Below are positions 25,833-33,659 of a DNA stretch of 64,000 bases, piece by piece (the first letter of the stretch is position 1; every line of letters starts with the position of its first letter). The notes beneath the pieces are model-generated. The model saw only the letters and a list, made by a program, of their open reading frames with translations. It was not told where the DNA came from and searched no databases. The stretch lies in NCBI GenBank assembly GCA_947488845.1, contig CANLBM010000005.1:1-64000 (forward strand). The letters are read 5' to 3'. The translations under genes and the position numbers were made by a program. The DNA comes from an uncultured Sphingomonadaceae bacterium (GTDB taxonomy: Bacteria; Pseudomonadota; Alphaproteobacteria; Sphingomonadales; Sphingomonadaceae).

Positions 25833-27263
25833 ATGAAGACCCTTTTATTTGCAGGCCTTGCCGGTGTTTTAGCTACGGCATCAGGACCGGCCAATGCTGC
25901 TGTCGACTCGATGTCCGACGATGCCGCGAGTTCGTTAATCGACCTCTCCTTCGCGTCTTCGACGGCCTTGGCGAACCCGGCAGACGGCGCGAAAACCGTC
26001 CAGCATATGGGCCATACCCGCTCGATGAAGAATATGGGCAGCATGCGACAAATGAAGAATATGAGCGGTTCGCGCCAGATGAAAAACATGGGCAGCATGC
26101 GACAGATGAAAGGCACCCGTCACGCCGGCAGCTACGTTCGCCAGGGTCGGATCGGTTACGACAAGGGTTATCGCAAGCCTTATCGTGGCTACCGCCTGCC
26201 GCAGACTTATATTCAGCCCAGCTACTTCATAGGAAATTTCGGCTATTACGGACTGAGCCAGCCAAATTACGGCTACGGCTGGTCGCGCTATTATGATGAT
26301 GCCGTGTTGACCGACAGCTACGGTGTCGTTCAGGATGCCCGTTATAACGTCGATTGGGACCGTTATAATCAGGGCTATGATGACGGCTATCGGGATGGCC
26401 GGGCCACATATGATCCCGGCGTATTTTCCGGCGACGATCGCGTGCTTTCGACGCCATCCGCCTATGGCAGCAACCAGTCGACCTATCAGGGTGACTGGGA
26501 TGGTGCCTATCGTGAAGACGGCAGCTATCAGGGAGAATGGCAGGGCACCTATCGTGACGCCGACGGCCGGATATATGAAGGCGAATATTCCGGCACCTTC
26601 ATCGGTGACGGCAATATGGCTCCGCATTGGGGATCGCGCGCGGACCGGGATTCCCGCCCGGAACATCATGTTCCTTATCCGGATGATCGTGGATTTGACA
26701 ACGAGCGCTCCGAAGAACTGGCCTATCTTGAACAGTGCAAGAAAAGCAGCGGTATCGGCGGTGCCATTGTCGGCGGTGCAATCGGTGCCTTCGCGGGTAA
26801 CCGCATCGCAGGCAGCGGGAACCGGTTGGGCGGATCATTAATTGGTGGCGGTCTTGGCGCCGTCGCCGGAGCCGCGATTGATCAGGGAAGCGATCGTTGC
26901 CGCAAGCTGCTCAGGCAACATGGTTATGAACAGCAGGATTCGGCGCGATATCCGGCACATCCGCCGGTCCAGCACCATCGGCCACAACCACCCCGGACCC
27001 ATCCGGCCTATCCGAGCGGCTGGATCGGACATTATGGTCAGGCATATTATTATCCGCAGGCACAGCCGATGGTGACAACGATCATCATCCAGTCCGCACC
27101 GGTTACCACCACAACGACGACGACCTACATCGAAGAGGAAGTCGTCTATTCCAAGCCGACGTACAAGAAGCGGTGGAAGCCGGCAGCGAAGAAAGTCTGG
27201 AAACCGGCACCAAAAGCCGCGCCGCTGAAGGGATGCCAGCAGGCCCGCTGCATGTACGACTGA
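25833..27263 (+). CDS. secreted repeat-rich glycine-zipper protein
   Basis: Protein of 476 residues with a signal peptide (1-22, cleavage near NAAVD). Next come four 9-residue Met/Lys-rich repeats (residues 59-94, M-x-x-x-R-x-M-K-N), a Tyr/Arg/Gly-rich region (100-185) and three MORN-like units (YQGDWDG, YQGEWQG and YEGEYSG, about 218-260). The glycine-zipper pair GGAIVGGAIGAF and GGSLIGGGLGAVAG (309-347) is of the outer-membrane 17-kDa/2TM type. A His/Pro-rich segment, a Thr run (425-431) and a Lys/Pro/Trp-rich tail follow. ATG at 25833 has GGGAG upstream and overlaps TTAACCAT. It is probably a cell-envelope protein; function unknown. Confidence 0.75.
   Translation: MKTLLFAGLAGVLATASGPANAAVDSMSDDAASSLIDLSFASSTALANPADGAKTVQHMGHTRSMKNMGSMRQMKNMSGSRQMKNMGSMRQMKGTRHAGSYVRQGRIGYDKGYRKPYRGYRLPQTYIQPSYFIGNFGYYGLSQPNYGYGWSRYYDDAVLTDSYGVVQDARYNVDWDRYNQGYDDGYRDGRATYDPGVFSGDDRVLSTPSAYGSNQSTYQGDWDGAYREDGSYQGEWQGTYRDADGRIYEGEYSGTFIGDGNMAPHWGSRADRDSRPEHHVPYPDDRGFDNERSEELAYLEQCKKSSGIGGAIVGGAIGAFAGNRIAGSGNRLGGSLIGGGLGAVAGAAIDQGSDRCRKLLRQHGYEQQDSARYPAHPPVQHHRPQPPRTHPAYPSGWIGHYGQAYYYPQAQPMVTTIIIQSAPVTTTTTTTYIEEEVVYSKPTYKKRWKPAAKKVWKPAPKAAPLKGCQQARCMYD
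26007..26114 (+). repeat. four tandem 27-base coding repeats
   Basis: Four consecutive 9-codon units encode MGHTRSMKN, MGSMRQMKN, MSGSRQMKN and MGSMRQMKG. The second and fourth are almost identical at DNA level (atgggcagcatgcgaca recurs 54 bases apart), pointing to recent duplication of a double unit. Confidence 0.85.
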
Positions 27264-27279
27264 TAGAGTCACATATATG

Positions 27280-27320
27280 AAAAAGCCTGCTTGCCTCATT
27301 CGGCAAGCAGGCTTTTTTTT
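27280..27320. terminator. strong bidirectional terminator
   Basis: Stem aaaaagcctgcttgcc (27280-27295) pairs perfectly with ggcaagcaggcttttt around a six-base loop and is followed by a T run to 27320. It ends the glycine-zipper gene and, from the other side, the convergent bpt gene. Confidence 0.9.
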
Positions 27321-27355
27321 GGCCTGGTTCATGACGAACCATTTCGGTTCGGCGA

Positions 27356-28108
27356 TTAATATTTCAGTGGAACGGCTGGATCATATCTTTCCCAGCCCTC
27401 CGGACCAAGCCGCTCGATCGGACGATATCGGATCTTATATTCCATTTGCGGCGAGCCATCGACCCAATAGCCGAGATAGACATAAGGCAATCCGGCGGTC
27501 CTGGCGCGCAGGATGTGATCCATGATGATATAATTTCCCAGACCGGCGCGTTCGCCATGCTCTGCATCGAAGAAACTGTAGATCATCGACAGGCCATCGC
27601 CCTGTTGATCGGTCAGGCAGGCGCCGACCAGGCGCCCCTTGCTACCGTCTTCAGTCGGCTCGCGATATTCGATCATGAAACTCTTGACCGGCGACTGCTC
27701 GACCATGTCGGAAAAATCCATCTCGTCCATTTCGGCCATGCCGCCACCGGGATGGCGTTTGGCGAGATAATTCTGGAGCAGCTGAAATTGTTCGTCTGTT
27801 GCCCACGGCTCGCAAGCTTCGACAACCAGATCCTGATTGCGCCGGATGAGTTTTCTCTGGGTTCCGTTGGGACGAAATTCGTCAGCGATAACGCGAACCG
27901 AAACGCACGCCTTGCAATCCAGACAACTGGGGCGATAGGCCACATTCTGGCTCCGGCGAAATCCGATCCGCCCAAGCGCATCGTTTAATTCGTCGGTATG
28001 GGGGCCGTTGAGTTCGGTAAATACCTTGCGTTCGCTCTTGCCGGGCAAATAGGGGCACGGGCTCGGATTGGTTACAAAAAATCGCGGAAAGCGAACGGGT
28101 GCAGTCAC
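27356..28108 (-). CDS. bpt: aspartate/glutamate leucyltransferase (Bpt)
   Basis: N-end-rule aminoacyl-tRNA-protein transferase of 250 residues that adds leucine to proteins with N-terminal Asp or Glu, marking them for ClpAP degradation. Family landmarks are [15 protein letters not shown] with the N-terminal Cys, [24 protein letters not shown] (conserved cysteines, residues about 50-73), GFYRR-equivalent LSMIYSFFD and [14 protein letters not shown]. Length is normal. It sits alone after a terminator. Confidence 0.93.
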   Translation of the reverse strand: MTAPVRFPRFFVTNPSPCPYLPGKSERKVFTELNGPHTDELNDALGRIGFRRSQNVAYRPSCLDCKACVSVRVIADEFRPNGTQRKLIRRNQDLVVEACEPWATDEQFQLLQNYLAKRHPGGGMAEMDEMDFSDMVEQSPVKSFMIEYREPTEDGSKGRLVGACLTDQQGDGLSMIYSFFDAEHGERAGLGNYIIMDHILRARTAGLPYVYLGYWVDGSPQMEYKIRYRPIERLGPEGWERYDPAVPLKY

Positions 28109-28224
28109 AATGCCAGCCTTTTGTTACGTGTTTCAGAATCGGCAAGGACAATATGCAATGCAGGGAACAAAATGAAAAGGTGATTTACCACGTATTTTTA
28201 TATTGAGTCCGATGGACCGGATAT

Positions 28225-28254
28225 AAAAAAAACGGGGCGAAAATCGCCCCGTTT
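28225..28254 (-). terminator. Rho-independent terminator of the small membrane protein gene
   Basis: Perfect 11-base stem aaacggggcga / tcgccccgttt around a three-base loop, with an A run on the left that becomes a U run in the minus-strand transcript. It lies 21 bases beyond the stop of the 77-residue gene. Confidence 0.88.
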
Positions 28255-28274
28255 CAAATTGATTTAGCCAAAGC

Positions 28275-28508
28275 TCAGGGGCTTGTTGGATCATCATCAT
28301 CAGCAATGATGATGATGCCAGCGATAACCGCTGCAGCTGCCAGAACAGCAATCAGAATGCCGTTTTCGCCTTCAAGCTTTTCCGAAGAAGACGAAGTTGC
28401 ACCCAGGCGTTCAACAGCAGGCGTTGCGCTATTTGCAGCTTGAGCAGCGACAGGAGCCGCTACCAAAGATACTGCTGCGAAACCTGCAGCCAATTTACCA
28501 AAATTCAT
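28275..28508 (-). CDS. tiny secreted/membrane protein with acidic tail
   Basis: Protein of 77 residues with a clear signal peptide (1-24, PVAAQAANS), a Ser-rich linker, a hydrophobic segment LIAVLAAAAVIAGIIIIA (about 52-69) and the acidic end DDDDPTSP. It has its own strong terminator, and a purine-rich ribosome site precedes the start. I recall similar short proteins in sphingomonads but know no function. It is probably anchored in the inner membrane after signal cleavage. Confidence 0.75.
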   Translation of the reverse strand: MNFGKLAAGFAAVSLVAAPVAAQAANSATPAVERLGATSSSSEKLEGENGILIAVLAAAAVIAGIIIIADDDDPTSP

Positions 28509-28709
28509 AATAATGCTCCAATTAGTCGATTTACAAAGGTTGAAACCCCAAAATTTGGGCTTTCATGCGTCCCAGTGTATTCAAAAGGGTTTCATTACAT
28601 CCATCCCTATTGCCCGACCTATCTAGCCCACTTGGTGATTCTGCACAACCGCAAATACCCGTTAAATTCTCAAGTTAGCTTGTTTGCAAGTCACTTAGCC
28701 TTCCATTTG

Positions 28710-30398
28710 TCATTTCCGGACAAATGCAGGCTTGCCTGCAACCCAAGTCTGGAGAACCTGCATATTTCGAATCTGCGCCGGGCTGGCCAGCAGAATATCC
28801 CGATCGACAATGAGAAAATCGGCCCGTTTTCCTACTTCAAGGCTGCCGAGGCGATCTTCGGCAAACGCGGCATAAGCGGCTCCATTTGTATAGGCTTGCC
28901 AGGCCTGTTCACGGTTCAGCCGTTCTTCAGCCATCCACCCTCCGAACGGCTGACCTGCGGCATCTTCCCGCGTCATCGCGGCGCTCAGTCCGGCAAAGGG
29001 ATCGGATGATTCCACGGGAACATCCGTACCGAAAGCCAGCCTTGTCCCTGAATCAAGCAAGGATCTCCACGCATAGGCCCCGTGAAGACGATCCGGCCCG
29101 AGCCGCGCTTCGGCCATCAGCCGGTCGGATGTCTGGTGGACGGGCTGCATCGAGGCAATCGTTCCGGAAGCGGCGAAACGGCTGATGTCGGACGGATCGA
29201 CGATCTGGGCATGTTCGATCCGCCAGCGACGATCGCCCTTATAGGTCGCCTGCAACTCCTCGATAGCGGACAGGACTTCGTCATTTCCCCTGTCCCCGAT
29301 GGCGTGCACCGCGATCTGGAAGCCATCCATGGCCGCGCGGCTCATCTTGTTTTTCAGCTGCGCCGACGTCAGCATGGCCAGCCCGCTCTCCTTGGGCCTG
29401 TCGGCATAGGGCGCTTTGAGCAAGGCGCCGCGCGATCCCAGCGCACCATCCATATAGAGTTTCACGCCGGCCAGTTTGAGATGATCGTCATATAGCCACG
29501 GCGATGGCCCGGGACCGCCTATGGCGATCATATTATCGATACCGGCGGCATAAGAGACAATGCGGATTTTTAGCTGGCCGGCATCGCCAGCCCGGCGAAA
29601 GCTTTGCCAGTCCTGCATCGTCGTGCCCATATCCGCAATCGAGGTTACGCCGTTGGCGAGCAATATATCCTGCGCCTTGCCGAGCGCCAGATCATTCTCC
29701 ACCGGTCGGGGAGCGGGAATGGCATCGCCGAACAAGTCCATCGCCGTATCGACGAATATTCCGGTTGGGGCGCCGCCGGCCTTGTCGATGGTCCCGCCAG
29801 ACGGTGATTTGCTAGAAGGCGAGATTCCCGCCGCCTTCATTGCCGCACCATTGACCCAGGCGGCATGACCGTCGACCCGGGACAGGAATACCGGACGGTC
29901 GGGCACGATCGCATCCAGTTCCGCTGCGGTGGGAAAGCGGCCCAGCCCCCATGTTTCCTGATTCCAGCCATTGCCGATGATCCATTGCCGGTTCGGATTG
30001 TCCGCTGCATATTGCGCGATCCTGTCGAGCGCTTCTGCCAGAGACTGTGTACCGGACAGATCCAGCGTCAGCGCCCCGAAGCCCATGCCCATGACATGGC
30101 CGTGGGCATCGAAAAAGCCGGGGATCAATGTCTGGCCCTTGCCGTCAAACTGGAAATCCAAGTCGCGCGGTCGCTTGTCCCGACGGTCGAGCAACTGCTT
30201 GACCCGGCCATCGTCATCGACAACCATCGCCGCGAAACGGATGATTTTGCCCTCGCTGTCGATTGTCATGCCGTTGACATTCTCGATCAGGCTGTCGGCA
30301 CGGGCAGCTGCGGGCGCGAGAAAAACCGTACCTGCAATCACGCCCAATGCCGCGCCACAATTTCTCAGCCAACCAGCCATATCAACTACCTTTGTCAT
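28710..30398 (-). CDS. periplasmic amidohydrolase, YtcJ-like (AmidohydroIase_3)
   Basis: Metal-dependent hydrolase of 562 residues with an N-terminal signal peptide (about 1-33, AAARADS). The TIM-barrel metal motif is GFFDAHGHVMG, with further ligands in QIAVHAIGDRGNDE, WRIEHAQIVD and LAFGTDVPVESSDPFAGL. The end (GSLEVGKRADFLIVDRDIL) closes the beta-sandwich domain. It overlaps the end of the upstream dehydrogenase gene by four bases (ATGA), so they are co-translated. Substrate unknown; related enzymes act on N-substituted formamides or cyclic amides. Confidence 0.85.
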   Translation of the reverse strand: MTKVVDMAGWLRNCGAALGVIAGTVFLAPAAARADSLIENVNGMTIDSEGKIIRFAAMVVDDDGRVKQLLDRRDKRPRDLDFQFDGKGQTLIPGFFDAHGHVMGMGFGALTLDLSGTQSLAEALDRIAQYAADNPNRQWIIGNGWNQETWGLGRFPTAAELDAIVPDRPVFLSRVDGHAAWVNGAAMKAAGISPSSKSPSGGTIDKAGGAPTGIFVDTAMDLFGDAIPAPRPVENDLALGKAQDILLANGVTSIADMGTTMQDWQSFRRAGDAGQLKIRIVSYAAGIDNMIAIGGPGPSPWLYDDHLKLAGVKLYMDGALGSRGALLKAPYADRPKESGLAMLTSAQLKNKMSRAAMDGFQIAVHAIGDRGNDEVLSAIEELQATYKGDRRWRIEHAQIVDPSDISRFAASGTIASMQPVHQTSDRLMAEARLGPDRLHGAYAWRSLLDSGTRLAFGTDVPVESSDPFAGLSAAMTREDAAGQPFGGWMAEERLNREQAWQAYTNGAAYAAFAEDRLGSLEVGKRADFLIVDRDILLASPAQIRNMQVLQTWVAGKPAFVRK

Positions 30399-31267
30399 TT
30401 TCTTTTGGGGAGGCGGGAGACCAGCGAGCTTGTATCATTGCGTCCGCCGCCGGCGGCCTGCACTTCTGCATAAAACTGGTCGACCAGCGCCGCCACGGGA
30501 ATCGTTGCGCCGTTGGTGCGCGCTTCCTCGATCGCCAGCCCGAGATCCTTGCGCATCCAGTCGACGGCAAAGCCGAAATCGAATTTGTCCTGCGCCATCG
30601 TCGCCCAGCGATTGTCCATCTGCCAGCTTTGCGCAGCACCGCCCGATATCGCCTCGTGGACTTTGTCCAGATCGAGCTGGCTGGCCTGCGCGAAGCGCAG
30701 CGCTTCCGACAACCCTTCGAGGACCCCGGCAATCGCGATCTGGTTACACATTTTTGTCGTCTGTCCGGCGCCGGTCCGTCCGACATGGACGATCCGACCG
30801 GCATAAGCCGACATCACCGGCTCGGCTGCGGCAAAGGCCTGCTCGCTGCCGCCGCACATGATCGACAATGTGCCATTTTCCGCGCCGGCCTGACCACCGG
30901 AAACCGGAGCGTCGACGACATGGATAGCCCGCCCTTCGGCTTCGACCGCCAATTGCCGCGCGATCCGCGCGGAAACGGTCGTATGGTCGATGAACAGGGA
31001 ACCCGATGCCATGGTCGAAAAGGCACCGTCGCGTCCCATCGTGACAGATGCCAGATCGTCGTCATTGCCGACGCAGGTAATCACAATCTGCTTGTCCAGG
31101 GCCGCTGCCGCCGGGTTCTCGGCCAGAGTGCCGCCATATTGCCCGACCCAGGCGTCTGCTTTGGATCTGGAGCGATTGTAGACGGAGAGCTGATGCCCTG
31201 CTTTGGCCAGATGACCAGCTATAGGACCGCCCATTACGCCCATCCCGATAAATCCGATATTTGCCAT
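30395..31267 (-). CDS. NAD(P)-dependent beta-hydroxyacid dehydrogenase (3-hydroxyisobutyrate dehydrogenase family)
   Basis: Protein of 290 residues. The N-terminal Rossmann motif IGFIGMGVMGGPIAGHLAKAG is followed by the substrate-binding signature DAPVSGGQAGAENGTLSIMCGG (about 117-138) and GAGQTTKMCNQ with the catalytic Lys (about residue 167). The family includes 3-hydroxyisobutyrate dehydrogenase, tartronate semialdehyde reductase and succinic semialdehyde reductases. It is the first gene of a pair with the downstream amidohydrolase and is divergent from threonine ammonia-lyase. Confidence 0.9.
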   Translation of the reverse strand: MANIGFIGMGVMGGPIAGHLAKAGHQLSVYNRSRSKADAWVGQYGGTLAENPAAAALDKQIVITCVGNDDDLASVTMGRDGAFSTMASGSLFIDHTTVSARIARQLAVEAEGRAIHVVDAPVSGGQAGAENGTLSIMCGGSEQAFAAAEPVMSAYAGRIVHVGRTGAGQTTKMCNQIAIAGVLEGLSEALRFAQASQLDLDKVHEAISGGAAQSWQMDNRWATMAQDKFDFGFAVDWMRKDLGLAIEEARTNGATIPVAALVDQFYAEVQAAGGGRNDTSSLVSRLPKRK

Positions 31268-31342
31268 TGAACTCCCTAACCTTTGGAACGGCCATAATCA
31301 TTGTTTCCCTCGATGGCCAGATGCGTTAGGGGCACAAGCGAT

Positions 31343-32584
31343 ATGAATGATATGCAGAAACTCGCCCTACCCTCCTTCGATTTCGAGGATGTGAAAGCAG
31401 CGCATGACCGGATCAAGGACCGGGTCGTCCACACACCGACGCTGAAAAGCATCACCCTGTCAGAGCTTAGCGGCGCCGAAGTCTTTCTCAAATTCGAGAA
31501 TCTTCAGTTTACTGCGGCCTACAAGGAACGCGGCGCGCTCAACGCGTTGCTGCTGATGGACGAAAGCAAGCGCAAGGCTGGCGTGATCGCGGCCTCGGCC
31601 GGCAACCATGCCCAGGGCCTGGCCTATAATGCCAAGAATCTGGGTATTCCGGCGACCATCGTCATGCCCAGCACGACACCGATGGTGAAGGTCGAGCAGA
31701 CCCGCGGCCATGGTGCCGAAATCGTGATCTTCGGCAGCAATTATGATGAAGCTTATGCGCACGCGATGTTGCTCTCCGATCAGCGTGGTCTCACCTATAT
31801 TCATGCCTTTGATGACCCGCATGTTGCGGCCGGTCAGGGAACCGTGGCGATCGAGATGCTCGAAGCCATCCCCGATCTGGACCGGATGATCATACCAATC
31901 GGTGGCGGCGGGTTATTTTCCGGCATGGCAACCGCAGCCGCTGCGATCAAACCGGACATCAAGATGACCGGCGTGCAGGCCGCGCTCTACCCCAGCATGT
32001 ACGGCAAATTGACCGGCAAAACCGTCACCGCTGGCGGCGATACATTGGCTGAAGGCATTGCCGTGCGCAATCCCTCCGAATTCACCGCCGGGATCATCAA
32101 GAAATATGTCGACGAGATTTTGCTGGTCAGCGAAGCGGAACTGGAAGGCGCGGTTAGCCTGCTGCTGCAGATCGAGAAAACCGTGGTAGAAGGCGCCGGC
32201 GCTGCCGGTCTAGCCGCGTTGCTGAGCAACAAGGAAAAATTCGCCGGTGAAAAAGTCGGCCTGGTGCTGTGCGGCGGCAATATCGATACACGCCTGCTGG
32301 CCAACGTCCTGCTCCGCGATCTCGCTCGCTCGGGACGTCTCGCACGCCTCCGTCTGCATTTGCGCGACCAGCCCGGTGCGCTCTATAATGTGGTCAAGCA
32401 ATTTGCCGAGCATGAAGTCAATATCATCGAAGTCTATCACCAGCGGGTTTTCACCAACCTGCCGGCCAAGGGGCTGATCACCGATATCGAATGCGAGGCA
32501 AAGGATCGCGAACAGCTGGAAGGCCTGATCGCCGACCTCAACAAGTCCGGCTATGATGTCCGGCAGGTCGAACTGGCCGATTAG
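31343..32584 (+). CDS. ilvA: threonine ammonia-lyase with ACT domain
   Basis: PLP enzyme of 413 residues that deaminates threonine to 2-oxobutyrate, for isoleucine synthesis or threonine catabolism. The PLP lysine is in FTAAYKERGALN (about residue 58), the phosphate-binding SAGNHAQGLA follows, and IPIGGGGLFSG is the tetraglycine loop. A single C-terminal ACT domain (LRLHLRDQPGALYNVVKQF, from about 330) makes it shorter than the two-ACT biosynthetic form of E. coli. ATG at 31343 chosen (MNDMQKL); a longer frame starts at 31301. Confidence 0.92.
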   Translation: MNDMQKLALPSFDFEDVKAAHDRIKDRVVHTPTLKSITLSELSGAEVFLKFENLQFTAAYKERGALNALLLMDESKRKAGVIAASAGNHAQGLAYNAKNLGIPATIVMPSTTPMVKVEQTRGHGAEIVIFGSNYDEAYAHAMLLSDQRGLTYIHAFDDPHVAAGQGTVAIEMLEAIPDLDRMIIPIGGGGLFSGMATAAAAIKPDIKMTGVQAALYPSMYGKLTGKTVTAGGDTLAEGIAVRNPSEFTAGIIKKYVDEILLVSEAELEGAVSLLLQIEKTVVEGAGAAGLAALLSNKEKFAGEKVGLVLCGGNIDTRLLANVLLRDLARSGRLARLRLHLRDQPGALYNVVKQFAEHEVNIIEVYHQRVFTNLPAKGLITDIECEAKDREQLEGLIADLNKSGYDVRQVELAD

Positions 32585-32594
32585 TGGTTGAGAC

Positions 32595-32779
32595 AGTGAC
32601 CTGGAATTGAAGTTCGCATCAATGAAAGGACCGTCACCCTGAACTTGTTTCAGGGTCCATTTCTCCTCTCTCGCCGTCGGTGCCCGGAGGCACGATGGAT
32701 GCTGAGCCGTCAGGCCACCGAAGGTAAACGAGTTCAGCATGACGAAGCAGGGCGCGGCGAACTTCAGTTCCGGTTCACT
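32595..32779. repeat. nested inverted-repeat intergenic element
   Basis: Outer arms: cagtgacctggaattgaag... at 32595-32618 and its imperfect reverse complement gcgaacttcagttccggttc... at about 32756-32779. Inner arms: gtcaccctgaacttg (32633-32647) and cgagttcagcatgac (about 32729-32743). The inner core resembles a dispersed intergenic repeat I recall from sphingomonad genomes (CCCTGAACTTGTTTCAGGGTCC type). The 185-base unit has no coding capacity and follows the threonine ammonia-lyase gene, so it may act as a terminator-like hairpin or be a MITE-like repeat. Confidence 0.6.
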
Positions 32780-32930
32780 GGTATCTGCTACTGGGGGCGA
32801 AAGGTGATATTGATGATATGTCGACTTTAGTACCTCTACCACCCCAACAATGGTCGTGCCGGTTGATGTATCATTTGTCTGACAGCGGCCGTCGCCGATC
32901 GCGAGAACGGGGGAGCTCCTGCCCTCGATA

Positions 32931-32963
32931 GAAAGAGGGCAGCCAGTTTCCTGACTGCCCTTC
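32931..32963 (-). terminator. terminator of the UrcA gene
   Basis: In the minus-strand direction GGGCAGTCAG pairs with CTGGCTGCCC (one G-U pair) around a GAAA loop and is followed by a T-rich stretch. It lies 46 bases downstream of the UrcA stop codon. Confidence 0.75.
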
Positions 32964-33008
32964 TCAAAATTGTAGCGGCTCCACTAAATTTTTGGGGTGT
33001 GGAGGCAA

Positions 33009-33362
33009 TTAGCGACTTGCGCTGCTCTTTGCCCGAGCCGCTACCTGAACCTGGCCGGTAGAGTTAAGGGAGGCCAAGGCAGTTTGTGTCGCGCGTTTTA
33101 CGCAAGTACGGGTTTGCATTGATTCTTGCAGGGAGACGTGTCCGGTAGTCGAGCCACAGACTTTCCTGGCAGCGGCGCTGATGCGGTTTTCCAGAGCGCG
33201 CTGACCAGAGATGTTATCGAGGTTGAGCTCGCTATAGGAAACTTTGATCATGCGCTGGCCTTCAGCGTTCAAACTCATATCTTCAGCATTGGCAGCTGTG
33301 GAAACAGCACCGAACGAAGCGAAAAGGGAAAGGACGACAAGGCCTTTTGAAGTTGCGGACAT
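33009..33362 (-). CDS. UrcA family secreted protein
   Basis: Protein of 117 residues with a signal peptide (1-26, STAANAEDM). The UrcA pattern is present: VSYSELNLDNISGQRALENRISAAARKVCG (residues about 39-68), then a second Cys in TRTCVKRATQTAL, probably disulfide-bonded to the first. UrcA proteins are common in sphingomonads and of unknown function. ATG at 33362 has AGGAG upstream. It is divergent from the winged-helix/TPR gene across an AT-rich spacer. Confidence 0.85.
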   Translation of the reverse strand: MSATSKGLVVLSLFASFGAVSTAANAEDMSLNAEGQRMIKVSYSELNLDNISGQRALENRISAAARKVCGSTTGHVSLQESMQTRTCVKRATQTALASLNSTGQVQVAARAKSSASR

Positions 33363-33659
33363 TAGGGTTCTCCTTGATGGTTCAAGCAGATCGTTCTGCC
33401 TTGCGGCCAAATCGACTAACCCGGCGGCAAAGTCCTGATCGCTCCCTTATTACATTGTGATATTTTCCTGATGGAATTCTTATGCCTTGTTTTTATTGGG
33501 TTTTTTTGAGATTCCTAGTCTAACTTTTGTTAGATAATTACGTATTTTATTTATTTCTCATGTTCTTGAAATAGTGTACTCGCCCTGTTTTGAAACTTTC
33601 ATATAGCAATTGGGCGCCGATTGATTCGCGCTCGCGGTGGGTCGCAACGGGGGTAACTG
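33363..33659. other. AT-rich divergent spacer
   Basis: No gene is seen between the UrcA gene and the winged-helix/TPR gene. The part from about 33440 to 33600 is strikingly AT-rich with T runs compared with the rest of the window. It must contain the promoters of both divergent genes. The composition suggests horizontally acquired or relaxed DNA. Confidence 0.6.
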
